Below are positions 22,898 to 35,100 of a stretch of DNA of 64,000 nt, in pieces. A program made the position numbers and the translations under genes. Positions within the stretch are counted from its first letter, which is position 1. Each line of letters begins with the position of its first letter. Origin of the DNA: Phlebopus portentosus (lineage: Eukaryota > Basidiomycota > Agaricomycetes > Boletales > Boletinellaceae); contig JAYXKI010000001.1 of the NCBI GenBank assembly GCA_037892935.1, forward strand, positions 4,030,001 through 4,094,000, read 5' to 3'. The notes under the pieces were generated by a model. That model searched no databases. It was not told the DNA's origin and saw nothing but the letters and a program-made list of their open reading frames with translations.

Positions 22898-23536
22898 TTA
22901 CGTGGTACAACTTAAAAACAGAGACCGATGTCTATCCGTACGTTTTACAACAGCCTCGCTTCGATTGAACGCAGACTTGAACGTGTTCACAAACAGCTTT
23001 GTTGATCTCGCGGCTACTTCGAAAGATGTTGATATGAAGGCAACACAGCCCGATAAGCAAGGGTGTTCTACCACCCAGCATTGGGACGAGTCTACCCTTG
23101 TGGAAATCTGTTGGCCCACAAATAGAGCTGTAAAGGGTGGGGACCATCCAAGATTGGCGACCTTTGAAAGCATGGATCCAGTCGTGGGTACATAATCAAG
23201 GAACCGACCGTCGTACAAAACAGGGGTATGGGGAAATAACAACGAAGAAAGATGACTGTTGTCTCCTACCTGGGAGAAGTCCATTTTAGGGTTGCAGATG
23301 AAAACGGCAACGTCTTCACCAGTTACCTGTGACAAGTAGATCGTCTTCCTAAGGACCACCACTGGACCACTGAGCCAGTGCTCTGCAAGCGCCAGGATAA
23401 TACGTAAAGCATAGCCGTCACGATGCATGTACCACCGGAAAAGGTCGAATGACGGAAACACGAGAATGGAAGCAGAACTTGTGAAGTAGATTCGAGGACT
23501 TAGATGGGCTTCGACATGATCGTTGATCGTTTTCAT
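22898..23536 (-). CDS. Unknown protein, convergent with TRM2
   Basis: An open frame of 212 residues from the first ATG. I do not recognise a family. It is rich in hydrophobic and aromatic residues at the N-terminal side (IYFTSSASILVFPSFDLFRWYMHRDGYALRIIL) and has scattered cysteines. A GT at the codon after MDFSQ could be an intron donor (GTAGGA), so the true protein may be shorter or spliced. It faces TRM2 tail to tail with about 460 bp between stops. It may be a lineage-specific gene or a chance frame. Confidence 0.3.
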   Translation of the reverse strand: MKTINDHVEAHLSPRIYFTSSASILVFPSFDLFRWYMHRDGYALRIILALAEHWLSGPVVVLRKTIYLSQVTGEDVAVFICNPKMDFSQVGDNSHLSSLLFPHTPVLYDGRFLDYVPTTGSMLSKVANLGWSPPFTALFVGQQISTRVDSSQCWVVEHPCLSGCVAFISTSFEVAARSTKLFVNTFKSAFNRSEAVVKRTDRHRSLFLSCTT

Positions 23537-24806
23537 TGTAAGAAAACACAGGTAATTCAAACGTCATCTCTATGTGATGTTCGGCGTGATCAAAGAACGT
23601 CGATGCTCATTGCTATTCCTTTTTTTCTTGGACACTTTCCACGATCATGACGACAAACTAATTTTCTCTCTACAAATTCTTATTCTTACTTAGACACTTA
23701 CAAAGTACCCTCGCTCTAACGGCTGCAGGATCATATCCTGCTCAAATGGTGCATCTACACAACCCTCCTTCTAGAAACAACGGTGACACGAAGCACATAC
23801 TAGAATGACAGTGACTCCATCGTAGAAACTGGCAGGAGGCAGTAGAATCCGTCACTTACTTAAAGTGGATAAGTCATAAAATCGTAATAGAGTTCGCCCT
23901 CGAGGGTACTGATCAGGGGGGCATCCTATCAGAAATTCACAGAAACTAGGACTTGGCATTCAATTAGACCCTAAATATGTAGAACCTCCTGCAACCCGAA
24001 CATCTATTGAGTCTCATTGTCCTGGGATGTTTGAACCACTTCACTTGGTAGGCAGGCTTTGGTAAAAAACCCGCCCGAAGAGAATCGTTTATTTATTCAT
24101 TCAGCAGTCAAGGCTGCAAATCGGATCGGGTGGAATGGAGCGGGATTCTACATTCTACGAGAGTGCTAATTCGAACAAAATGATTCAGGGCCACAGAACA
24201 TGTCACTAGAAACGGCTCTGATTTCCCTTCATCGTCCACTATTATTCACTCGGGTACGAACAATAGATTCGGCCGTGCTAAACAAGTGGCAACCCGTAGC
24301 AACCTGTAGCGCTTGTCAATCGAATAAACTCATCGGAAGATCGAATCTCTGATATTCTGAGATACCTACCACAACCGTCATATCAAAGCTGATCACCTTT
24401 CTGATCAAAATTCGTAAAACGACACATTATCCAATTCACATCCGAATGTATTACTTCGAACCGGGTGTTCTTCACAACCCTGGATCTGCGGCGCTTCGGG
24501 ATTGAACCTGATTGATCACCCCTGCCCTAATTGATCATTATGAATAATTGCTTATATCTACGAAAGGCAAGACCAACACACGCCGTTATTTGAAAAGAAG
24601 GAAAACAAAATTGTGTCGTGGTGAACATCCTAACGGGATTGGTGCCTAGCATGGCAATACAATATATCTAGGAGCGTACACTACATGATAGATACGTGGT
24701 AAAGACAATGGCAACAAAGCAATAGGCGGAATGGAGATAAAGAGGAATAGAGTGGTGCGGGACAAGAAGATTTTTGTTGGGATGATAGCGATAGCATTGG
24801 ACAAAT
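23537..24806. other. Intergenic stretch, nothing recognised
   Basis: About 1.27 kb with no supportable coding frame, tRNA or repeat on either strand. Confidence 0.45.
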
Positions 24807-25340
24807 TCATGGGAATGCGAAGAGCGAAAGGGCACGGGGCGAGGGTGCTCGCAACACACATATGGAAAAGATAAATACGGGTCGAAAGGTAGTTGAGAAT
24901 CGTATCGGATGGGAACGGCCTATAAATACGGCTTCGCCAGGGACTTCATTGTTCCTGTACAGGCAGGAGAGACACCTCGCCCGCGAATACATGCATGCGC
25001 CGTGGCGGAGGCACAAGATCGATTTGTGGGAGAAAGAAAGTGAAACCCTCGGAAAGTTCTCGAGCGAGCGAACTTTAGGCGCTTGAAAGTGACGAGACGA
25101 AACGTGCCGCGACTCACACTCGCTACTCGTCATTGAAGTAGCTCCGACCGAGTTCACAATAGGATCTTCCGAATCTGTACGTATCGCCCCCATAATTCCG
25201 GACGCATTTGGCGGGTGAACATCAAGGCCCAGAATAGACCGCAACATCAGCATCGAGAACCGAAGCCCGGGCGCCGAGACCAAGAACATAAAAAGAAGTT
25301 CCCGGTAGGTTGAAACAATTTTCAGGAAAGATTGGATCAT
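24807..25340 (-). CDS. Unknown 177-residue reading frame
   Basis: ATG-started open frame without recognisable domains. Its first 35 residues are hydrophobic (MIQSFLKIVSTYRELLFMFLVSAPG), suggesting a possible membrane segment, and the rest is Ser/Arg/Cys-rich. It lies downstream of the G-alpha gene on the same strand and might partly be that gene's 3' flank. Not recognised; could be non-coding. Confidence 0.2.
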   Translation of the reverse strand: MIQSFLKIVSTYRELLFMFLVSAPGLRFSMLMLRSILGLDVHPPNASGIMGAIRTDSEDPIVNSVGATSMTSSECESRHVSSRHFQAPKVRSLENFPRVSLSFSHKSILCLRHGACMYSRARCLSCLYRNNEVPGEAVFIGRSHPIRFSTTFRPVFIFSICVLRAPSPRALSLFAFP

Positions 25341-25809
25341 CAGTCAAGCGGTTATGAGGCTAATATCGGAAAAGGAAAAAGTACATACGTTGTTGCTTAT
25401 GATCGTACTACAAAAGCGAGAAATGCGATGAAAAGCGGTTGCAGGCGATTGGTGTTACAGAATTGATTTCGTTCAGGGAATAAGATTGGACGGGCAGTAG
25501 ATCGTTCGTTGATTATCCGACGTAGAGGCGAACGAACGGCGGAATGCATATAAATTTATATTCCCATTTTTGATTGCGAGTGAGGGAGTGCGTGAATCAT
25601 AGACGAAATATGATAGATAAAAAAAGAAAATTCCGTCAGCGCTCCATAATCAAAACAAGGTATATGAACAGGAGGAATCCGAAGTCAATGTGTGTATGCA
25701 GCAAAGCAAAATAAACAAGCGAATGGTACAATTATCCGATGCTCAGCAGGGCGTGAAAAGAACGTAAACGAAGGACGGAAGAGACGAAGTAGGGCGAAGG
25801 CGGACGGCA
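25341..25809. other. 3' flank of the G-alpha gene
   Basis: No coding region is seen. The stretch begins right after the G-alpha stop codon (minus strand) and probably contains its 3' untranslated region. Confidence 0.4.
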
Positions 25810-27696
25810 TCAGATGAGAGCAGCCTTGGTGAGATTGCCGCGGAGAGCAATACTATTCGGCGGATACGACGAGACAAAAGAGCGATTGAGCAATGATGAA
25901 AACGAAGGAACCTAGAGGGGAAAGAAGGAAGAACTCACTCTGGACGTGAGAACGCAAAGGCACAAGAGCATTGTCATGATCAGATACGGCGGATTGACTA
26001 TAGAACGAAAGAAGCCGCGTACCTTCGACAGCTGCCATAACGACTCGTAATAAGGCCGTGTCCGTTGCGTTTGTGAAGCTTTAGAAAAAAAAAAAAAAGG
26101 GTAAGCAGGGGGTCATCATACTCTGATAACGGTCGCCGCAGATATGCCTAATACGTACTGGACGTAAATTTCTCGTTCGCGTGCTTGACCCGACTTCCGC
26201 GAGAGTTTGGTAAATCGAGACCTGAAGTAATCACGACCTTGGATTGCATCGCCGGGCTCGCCCTCGTAGTCCTTGGAGAATGCAGGAAAATATCAGAGGG
26301 CCAAGATCAAAAGGATAAGTAAAAAACGATCAACAAACGGGGAAATGGTTTTTTATATCAGAATTCTTTATTTTCTCTTTGAAGATATCATCCTTATTCA
26401 GGAACAAAATCTAAGTACCATGCGTACCATGCGTTAGAAGCGGGAAGAGCAGCACGAGAACAGTTGGGCGCTCACAATGGAAGTTTGCCGGAACCACTGA
26501 GAGTGGCAGATAGAATCCCAAATGGTCATGGCATCTTGCATTTGGTTCTAAGCACGCACCGCAGTTCCGTTAGTACCGTGAGACATAGAACTGATGCTCG
26601 GTTCAAGATTAGCTTACCGCATCTTTGTCCTCCACCAAACATTGATCGTAGCCACTCAAACTGACAAGAAAGAGTATGGTCGTCACATCCTGGAAGCAGT
26701 GGATCCATTTTCGTCGTTCGCTTTTTTGGCCGCCGACGTCGACCATGAGCATCTCGTGCGATCGTAGCTTGAACATCGTTTCAGTAATACCAACCGTTCT
26801 CGCCTTACATCGGATGATGTCTTGTTCCGAAGGATAGTAGTCCGTCTTGAACACCCGTTCAAGGTGGCCGAGGAAATAAGGTAAGCTAGAATAAGGATGA
26901 GAACAAATCAGTCACAGAATACGAATTAGACAATGGTTGGTGTACTTGTCGGGTAGCGCAGCTTCATTTCCTCGACCCCAAGCCTTTTGCACGACCGAGT
27001 TCTCCCATAAAGCTTTGAGGGGTTCATAGTAATCACTAGGGAAAGGTTGCCCGTCTTTGACATCCGGAGGTTCCTCAAGCATCTGTGCATATGGTTCCAT
27101 ATCCTCCGGAAGCTGCAACTCCATATCCTCGAAAGCCTCGAGTACCTGCTTCATTCCTTGTGTAATATTGCTGAACACGAGTTGCCGATAGAATTCGAAT
27201 TCTTGAGGAGAGAAGTGTACATCATGGATAAGTCGCATTTGCTAGAAGATCAAAGAGTCAGTAATGTCATTCATACAAATCCACGTCGTACGTCGTCATC
27301 TCCAACATAGTATGTGTCTCCAACATAGTATGGGGATGACCTGAAGCGCTGCGCGTATAAACGATGCAATTGGAATTGTCGGGTCGGGAGGACAAAGGAT
27401 CATCGTCAGGGTGGCACTGAAGAGACGCACACGCCATCACGAGAGGAATCGGGCAATCGATGACCTACTTTGAGGATTGTGGACTTTCCAGAGTCGCCAG
27501 CACCCAAGAGGAGGACCTGCAAGATGCAAATAGATCGAAGTTGGATTATCTCGAACCTATGAAAGACGCAGATTCTTCATACCTTTACTTGGTTGTCGAG
27601 CTTTATTTTGGCCTCCCTCAGTTGCCGCTCTGCCTCTCGATGCTTCGCCTTCTCCTCCTCCGTGATACCGCCCTGTGCTGAAATACACGCGCCCAT
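25810..27696 (-). CDS. Heterotrimeric G-protein alpha subunit, with predicted 1-nt exon
   Basis: Ten predicted exons: 27696-27583, 27516-27469, 27241-26946, 26885-26618, 26547-26476, 26410-26339, 26271-26159, 26078-26023, 25939-25939, 25852-25810. They sum to 1,083 nt, i.e. 360 residues, the usual G-alpha size. The N terminus MGACIS is a myristoylation/palmitoylation signal. Nucleotide-binding motifs: P-loop GAGDSGKST (Asp replaces the usual Glu), switch I ARTVGIT, DVGGQKSERRKW, FLNKDD, and TNATDT. The C-terminal helix that contacts receptors is recovered only if a single base (25939, A on the coding strand) is an exon. That restores the conserved Asp after AVE and ends with KAALI. Introns on both sides of that base are 83 and 86 bp with good GT/AG ends. 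The protein couples 7-TM pheromone or nutrient receptors to downstream signalling. A missing base near the previous donor is the alternative explanation. Confidence 0.88.
25939..25939 (-). other. Predicted single-nucleotide exon of G-alpha
   Basis: On the coding strand the sequence reads CTCACGTCCAG, A, GTGAGTTC: an acceptor CAG, one base, then a strong donor GTGAGT. The upstream exon ends in phase 1 (a lone G after the Glu codon) and the downstream exon needs two bases before its frame. Exactly one base makes the codon GAT (Asp), the residue expected in this part of the G-alpha C-terminal helix. Without it the frame enters unrelated sequence. Confidence 0.6.
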
Positions 27697-29728
27697 TGAC
27701 ACTGATGGGAGCTGTCCTTGTAATATTAACGCAAAAGAGAGTGAAATACGGCCGAGAAGGGGCTGAAAGATTGGACGAAGAGGGTTGGGGGGAGAGGGCT
27801 GTTCAGGTGATGATGCATCAGCAAGAAGGCCGGATGGGACTGAAATCAGCGGAGATATGTTGTTCTCACCCTGTAAATAGGACTGGGATCCGCGTGCACG
27901 CCGCTGGGAACGACGAACTAGCGTCGCCGCTGTCGCTTCTGGCGATGAAAATTGAACGAAAAAAGGAGAGAAAATAAGATACGGCAAAGTGGATGGACGA
28001 AAGAGAGAGGGTTACGCGCGTGCTGTAAGAAAATACAAAACAAAACAAAATCTTATTACCTTACATTTACACGCAGGGCCGGTTCGTGCCGTAAACATCA
28101 GGCGCCCATCTCGAAGATATTATTCCTTTTTTTATTGCTTGTTACCTTTTGCAAAGTACACACGCAAAGTAATTGTTATTCAAAATAGTTCATTCGATCC
28201 CGACTCAAGAGGCTTTCCTCTCTAACATGATGAAAGGTAACACAAACACACCCCGAAAGGCGATTGATTCCTGATAGCGGGCGTCAGCATCCCCGACTAC
28301 TTCGGCGTCGTCTTCTGACGTACGTTAAACTAGCATACACCCGGGAGTCTCGGAAGCGCAGTAGACTCGGACACCAAACATGAAACACAAAACTCATTCC
28401 CGTTAGCCGATAAGCTTTTCGTCTTCTCGTGGATCATTAATTCAGGCTCGCTCTCAGCGGCCATGGATTCGACTTCGTCTAAGTTCGCGGGACTTTTGCT
28501 TGCCAGCCAGGAACCATTCTATGCCGGTAGAGTCCTTATATGCGCGTTGAAACATGTGGATCCTTCTCAGTTTCACCACTTTGATCTCCTTGTCATGAAA
28601 AGGTATCGCCGTGTGTTTGACGTGCAAGCGACAGGCGGTATGAACCATCAAACCCGCATGCCGCCACCGACGACCACATACTCATACGCTAGGCAATGAA
28701 TCGAAAAACTTTTGACTATTGCCTGGTAAACTCGCAGTTGGTTCCGAGTGTCAGAAACCCGAAGAAAAAACGTCATCTGTGCGGACGTTCTTCGGTACGC
28801 ACCTTGCAACGTATCAGAGTCATCACGACAGCATCGTATCAAGTTGGCCAACAGGTAAAGGTCGAGGTGCTCTGAATTCTGTGTCGCGCGCCGCTGGGGA
28901 CAGCCACGGCTTTGTCGTCATCCATCGGTACCTGAAGACGCATAGAGCGGAGGAAGAAATTCGAGGTTCGCCGCGGGATTCAGGTAACTTTTAGACGCGT
29001 GCAGGTTACTCAAGCGCATAAACGGCAGGAAAACAACCAATTAGTGTTCTGGAACGAATACATCATAAACGTTATCATTTCAATCTCTTACGCGGGGAAC
29101 AGAAGGGTACGGCGATACTCACATTCGTTTCTCGGCTCCTTTGACATCTTTCTAATAACCTCCCTGGTGAAAGAGAAGCGCGTCCAATTCGTTCAAAGTA
29201 TCGCTATGCCTTGCACCCCGGATTGCATGCTGCCTGAGCGGGGACATATCCAGGGAGCTGGGCTGATGATCGCGGAAGTCACAGGAAGCAATCTTCAAGT
29301 ATGCTATCGAGGACCATCCAGAGAAATCATTCGAAGTACTCGGTCTGCATTGCCGCACTTCCATCTGCATCTGATCAAGAAGATCCATTGAGCATAGCGG
29401 CAATACCAATGTCAGATTCTACAAAAAAACCTCGTTTATGATTTCGACCCTATCGTGTGAAAATGTCAGTCTGAAGCGAAGTGATGTCCGAGTGCTTGAG
29501 AAACGCAACTTAGATAGTAGATAATATTTTCAGTTCAGGCCGCGTCGATCGAAAGTCTTACGTGGGAATTAGAAATTCGAATTCCGCGAACTCCGCCGCT
29601 ACGCGTAGTCACGTGAGCGAGTCGTAAGTCGATCGGATCATCACCGACGATCCTCTATACAAAATTTCTGAGTTCACTTCTTGAAATCAGGAGGTTACTC
29701 CGCATTTCTGCTCCCTTTTTATACTTCA
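27697..29728. other. Divergent intergenic region, G-alpha and UTP18
   Basis: About 2 kb. Several frames of 60-130 codons exist on both strands (for example 28463-28699 and 28999-29391), but none resembles a known family and several start at non-ATG codons. I regard this as promoter and leader sequence for the two divergent genes. Confidence 0.4.
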
Positions 29729-31829
29729 ATGGTCAAGCACGCTCGGAAGAAACAACGCTTAGGACCAAACTTACAGCCCCTGGGTTCCGTGCAGCGTCTA
29801 GATGACGACGCCGAAAAAGATGATGAAGAGCGCAGACTCGAGAGTATCCTATTCGGCACGGACTACAAACCTTCTGCAAAGGGGAAGGGCAGAGATGACA
29901 GTATGTTCCTTGTGATATCAGATGAGGAGGGGGACGGAGGAGGGCATGGGGATGTAGGAAATGCTATGGAGAATCTTCAGGATGCGGACGTGAGTCGCCT
30001 GTATTTTGCTTATTTCTTAGAGAGAAACTCATGCTGTTTCATGCAGTTGTTCTTCATGGATGATGCGCTTCCAGATACTGGGGATACTGCTATAGGCATA
30101 AAGGAAAGCGCCGAGTCGGACCGCAACGAAGACATTCATGAACATAACTCCGAATCAGAGAGAGAAAATGATACGCTACAAGCCGAGGAGAACGCTGCAG
30201 AACCTTCATTTTCCTCAAACCCCTCACAAAACCTGTCAAATCGACGAAAAAGTCGGCCTGGATAGACCCAGACGATGCAACCTTGACAGTCTCTCTAGCT
30301 ACAACAAAACGACTTCGAAAACTACGCGACGCGCCAATCGAGGACGTAGTCGGCGGTACACAGTACGAAGCTCGTCTCCGTCGAGAGTTCGAACGTATCA
30401 ACCCTGCACCAGAATGGGCGACAAAAGCCAGGAAGAAAGCTCGTGAAGAGAATGAGCGAAGGCGAGGGAGTACGAGTGATGTTGACATGTCAGATAGGGA
30501 GGAAGGACTAGATGATCTCTTAACTAGGGCAGATGGAGTTCTGTCTAACGGGAGGGACCAAGGTTGGACAAGGGCATGATTGGAGTTGAGCGATTACGGG
30601 ATGCGAACCAAAGTGCAAAGGCAGAGGGAGAGATTAAGGCCCTCTCTTTCCATCCGTCCCCCCGAGTTCCAGTGCTCATGACCGCGAGCACCGATAGGCG
30701 GGTGCGGCTTTTCAACGTAAGTTGCTAGTTTCACTCGGACGGAAAATATCTTGAACACTGTTCACAGATCGATGGACATACAAACCCACACCTCCAGACG
30801 GTCTACATCCCCGAATTACCAATCACACATGCCGAGTTCCATCCAGGAGGGTCCTCCATCCTCCTCACCGGTCCGCGGACCGTTCTACTACACCTTTGAT
30901 CTACAATCTGGTGCAACAACGCGTTCACCACGCGGACTTTGGGGCTGCAACCCAGCACACTTCTCTACTAAAGCAGCAGATCTGGGTATGGAACTTGTTG
31001 CATTCGATCCGTCAGGGGCCATCCTCGCCGTTGCAGGACGCCGCGGGTACGTCCATCTCGTGGACTGGCGTTCCGGAAGTGCACAAGTAGCAGGAAGCGT
31101 GAAGATGAACTCCGGCGTGAAGGGCTTATGGTGGAACCGACATCCTGGCCTTGACGGTCGGCCAGAACTGCTGACGCTTGGTGCAGACGCAGAGGTGTAC
31201 GTATGGGATGTGGGCGAGAGAAGGTGTGTGAGAAGGTGGAAAGAGGAAGGTGGGTACGGGACGACTGTGATCAGTGGGGACAACAGTGGCCGCTATCTGA
31301 GCATAGGGTAAGAATCTTTTGCACTATTGATTCCCTTTCGCCATTTGGTCGGCGAGAAGTCAAGCTTTCTCTCTGCAAGCCGATCTCACGGTTTTGTTTC
31401 AGGTCAAAGTCCGGTCTTGTCAACGTTTATGACGAAGATGCTATGTTATCAACGTCATCTTCTCTGAATCCCAAGCCTCAGAAGACCCTTCAGAACCTCA
31501 CCACATCCATCTCAACTCTCCGTTTAAACCACGACTCACAAGTGCTTGCAATGGCGTCTAGCGTCAAGAAGGATCAGATGCGATTGGTTCGTGCTCTCTC
31601 TGTCTATCTTTACTCCGATTAGTCTCCTTGAATAATCACCTCATTCGTTCCCCCAATCCAGGTTCACCTTCCTTCACTTACGGCGTTCTCCAATTGGCCA
31701 ACTTCTAGCACACCTTTGGGGCACGTTACCGCTATTGACTTCTCCCCCACCAGTGAATACATTGCTATCGGCAATAACCGTGGTCGCGCTTTGTTATATC
31801 AGCTTTCACACTTTGTCAAATCATATTAG
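29729..31829 (+). CDS. UTP18: U3 snoRNP protein Utp18, WD40, three frame breaks
   Basis: Five exons (29729-29989, 30047-30716, 30768-31307, 31403-31586, 31662-31829). Utp18 is a WD40 component of the SSU processome that recruits the exosome cofactor for pre-rRNA processing in the nucleolus. The N terminus is basic (MVKHARKKQR), then acidic. WD repeats are seen in LRDANQSAKAEGEIKALSFHPS, TASTDRRVRLFN, FDPSGAILAVAGRRGYVHLVDW, ADAEVYVWDVGERR and TAIDFSPTSEYIAIGNNRG. Three indels disturb the frame: one base missing between about 30168 and 30223 (candidate: C run 30220-30223), one missing around 30541-30565 (candidate: G run 30550-30552), and one extra base near 30879. With two losses and one gain all exon phases close to the stop. 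Such an essential gene is unlikely to be dead, so consensus error is the likelier reading. Confidence 0.82.
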
Positions 31830-32138
31830 AAGTCGCATTGTACACACTATTCACATTGGACGTTATTCTCATACATTTTTAGAGTAACGGAGCAATCGGA
31901 GTGAACAGAAGATCAAGCAGGAGAGTTTGCGCACATGTGATACCAGTGGAGTGGAGCAGATAAGCAGCGGTTCTCAGGCGTATTCATGAAAGCATAGACG
32001 AGAGTATACACAACACGCAGAACAAGCCAATGAGAGCAAACTTGGAGCAGAGACGAGTAATTGGACAGAGGCACGAGGTCAGCAAATTGTCATGGGACGG
32101 GAAGTTCAAGGCCAACCCTTGCAGATCGTCGACGTTGG
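31830..32138. other. Convergent 3' spacer, UTP18 and SPO22
   Basis: About 310 bp between two converging stop codons; no gene or clear terminator motif seen. Confidence 0.5.
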
Positions 32139-35100
32139 TTATGACGCTCGTGGAGCATATTGTTCCAATAGACGACGGTATGTCTCCGATATCTGAATGG
32201 AAGCAAAGAAACATGAAGCCAGCAAGTCCGTCAAATCCCCTTCAGGAGGAACAATTTCTACGCACCCGTTCTGACTGCCGTGCTCCATCAGGTACGGATC
32301 GACAAACCACAGCGGCCGCCTCGAACCAGCGCTTAGCTTCATCAAGATCGGTTGAGCTGCCATAGTGTGAAAGTAGAGTTAGCGAACATCAAGTAGCAAA
32401 TGGATGTGCGTCGCCACAGTTCTGCACGCACGCCAAGCACTCTATACCGGTGTTGTACGAAGTACTCAAGAGCCAATATCGTTCGTCCATCGGATAAACC
32501 TGCTGTTTCATCCCAAGCATCAGTCACAATTACTTGGCTTCTCTCAAGAATTTTGCGGCAGAACGAACCTCTTCGGGTTCTGTGGTGTCCTGGTTTTCCA
32601 GGACGACTAGAGCTTGCTCAACATAGCTGATGGCCTTCCCTCTATCGCTGGAAGAGTTCCGGGACAACAGAATGGAACAGATAGCTCTTAGCCACCGAGA
32701 AAACTTCTCCACAGACAGATTCTCGTGATCAAGGCATGCGCGAAGCAGAGACTACAAGGGTGCTGAAGAAAAGGTCATCGATGACGAATTACTACATACC
32801 TCCAGGGTGATGTAAAGAACTATGCAGTTTAGGGATCAGAACCCAGAGGAGTCATTTGGGAAACGGTGCTCACCATTGACTGGGCAGTCTCGTTCTGACC
32901 ACTTGACAAGGTTTTTCATAGACTGGAAGTGTCACAGAAGATCAAAGAACCTACGAGCATATCTGCAATTGCCTCGTAACTTGCGAGCGTATCTGCACCA
33001 CTCCCGATGCCCTGCAGGGTCCCGAAAAAAAGATGGGCGACGAGCATGACAGTACGGATAGTAGGGACGAACATTAATGACCCTGAGAAGCATGTCCCAC
33101 TCTTGTCGCTGGCAAAAAATTTCAGCGTCGAAGACCTGAACGCTATGAAGAAGCTCATCCAGATTCTGTATATCCAACTGATTCTTCACTCGCTCCTTAG
33201 CAGACGCTATTGTTTCTTTTACTGTTTCTATACTCTTAATCACCAGAGTTTGCTGTTGAATCTCAAAACCCGGCGCCGGACTCAATACCCCTCAGAAAGG
33301 TAGCGGTTTGCACATACACACCTTATCTCCACTGTCGGCCGTGGAGAATCGAAGAGAGAATACTGATTTAGATCAGAAAACATCCTTTATCCATTGAATG
33401 GAGCAACTCACTCCGAGCGGATAACGACGAGAAAGCTGAATGCGCCATGCAAATGTAGACGTCCGTTTCTGTATTAGCCACCGCTATCCGCGAGTATGCG
33501 TGGGCCAACTAGCAGTGACGAGTCAGGCAATTGATCAGAAGAAAGACGTCTTCATCAATTACCTCATGTGATAACTCAAAAAGTTCGCCAATTTGAATGT
33601 CAGCATCCCGCCACTCAGAACAACCTTGAAGCGCGATGTTATATGCGGTCCGCCAGAGCCATGATACATCTTTCGCAATGAGTGGTGCATTTCTTCCGGT
33701 GACAGCGGTGTTCACCAAAGCAGAAGCTAGTTCGTCATGATCGCCGTCGTGGTAAGTTAGACGGGAACCAATCATGAATGATATCCAAGCACCTGTCCTG
33801 AAATGCCTGATTAGGCTTGAGATCAGTGAACTCCTACTTTGCTTTCAGCATTTCGCAGACGCGAAGTCAAACGAAGAATATATACCGGTCTGAGGCAACA
33901 ACCGCTTCCTTGATAAGTCGGATGACAAGCCGAACGATGCAGCGTGCTAGACAAATTGCTTCAATATCCGATTCCATCGGGCCGTGAGTGTGCAGAGTTT
34001 TCAATAGCGCTTCCAAGGAGGCTAATATTGCAATTTTCAAGTCGGATTCATGAGACAACTGGGTTGCGAGAAGTAGCATCTTCCTGTCAAAATCTGGAGC
34101 ACTAGCCATGCTTTGGATAGCCGCAACAGCTGCGCACAGAAAATGAAGCATTCCCAGGACTTCTGCTGATATGTGAACTCACCATCCTCTTCGAAGCCTA
34201 AAGCGGAAGAAATGAGCTGGGGCGACCTGTTAAGAAGCAAAGTCACGTACCCTGGTACACCGCCGTAAGGAATTGAAGATAGAATGTGCTAGACTGGTCA
34301 CTCGGACATTGCTGTATAATTTGCGAAGCTCGTGCGTATTCTCGCTGTTCTATGTAACATAATGCGGCTTTCCGCAAGCACTTTGGACCGGCTATATGAA
34401 CGATACTCGCAAATGCCTTATGGGTACCGACGAGGAACCATTCAGCCGCCTGTGACCATTTCTTCATCTGGAAGTGGCGATCGCCAACTTTCCAGAGGAT
34501 CTATGCAAAACGCAGAGTACAAATAAGTAAATATTCTACGTGGAGGATACGGCTCTCACGGTCAGACATGCCATCGCAGGCGTCTTCGCGAGTTCAAACT
34601 CAGACCGAACGAGAACTGGCGAATATAGAACGGGGTCAGTGTCAGCAGGTTCAAGTGATGATGGTTCTCACAAAAACATCCCGTTTCTATATCCTTGATC
34701 GCTCTAGAGTTATCTTGATCTCTCACGCAATGGGCTAACAATGCAAGGAAAAATCGAGAGACGTTTTCAGAGCTACCCTTCGGATCATCCAACACTCGCA
34801 GAATGCATCGGTGCAGAACGTCGGAGACCAGGGTGCTAATAAGACTGAGTTAGGAGGGCAATGCTACACGTCAAATTGAGCCAACCGAGGAACTCACTGT
34901 TGTTGTGTCACAGTTCGCAATTCTTGGAGCATTCTAAAAATGCGGGAGCCAGAAGTTAGAAGGAACACCTTAATGCCGCATGCGCGATGCAATCGGTGAT
35001 ACGTGACTGACTCCGTTGTTTCCGTTTCCGTGAAACCTGTATGATCTACTATCGATCCAAACGCTGCGCGAACAAATGTATTCGAGATCCTTGCGCCACG

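Noticed and set aside
30224..30270. An intron explaining the UTP18 frame change near 30220
   Set aside because: No GT dinucleotide lies between the last stop of the new frame (about 30165) and the start of the conserved segment, so splicing cannot explain it.
34198..34250. A 20-24-bp intron in SPO22 after TAVYQG
   Set aside because: Too short. A 53-bp intron to the later TTTAG plus a 15-nt exon closes the phase and fits the family better.
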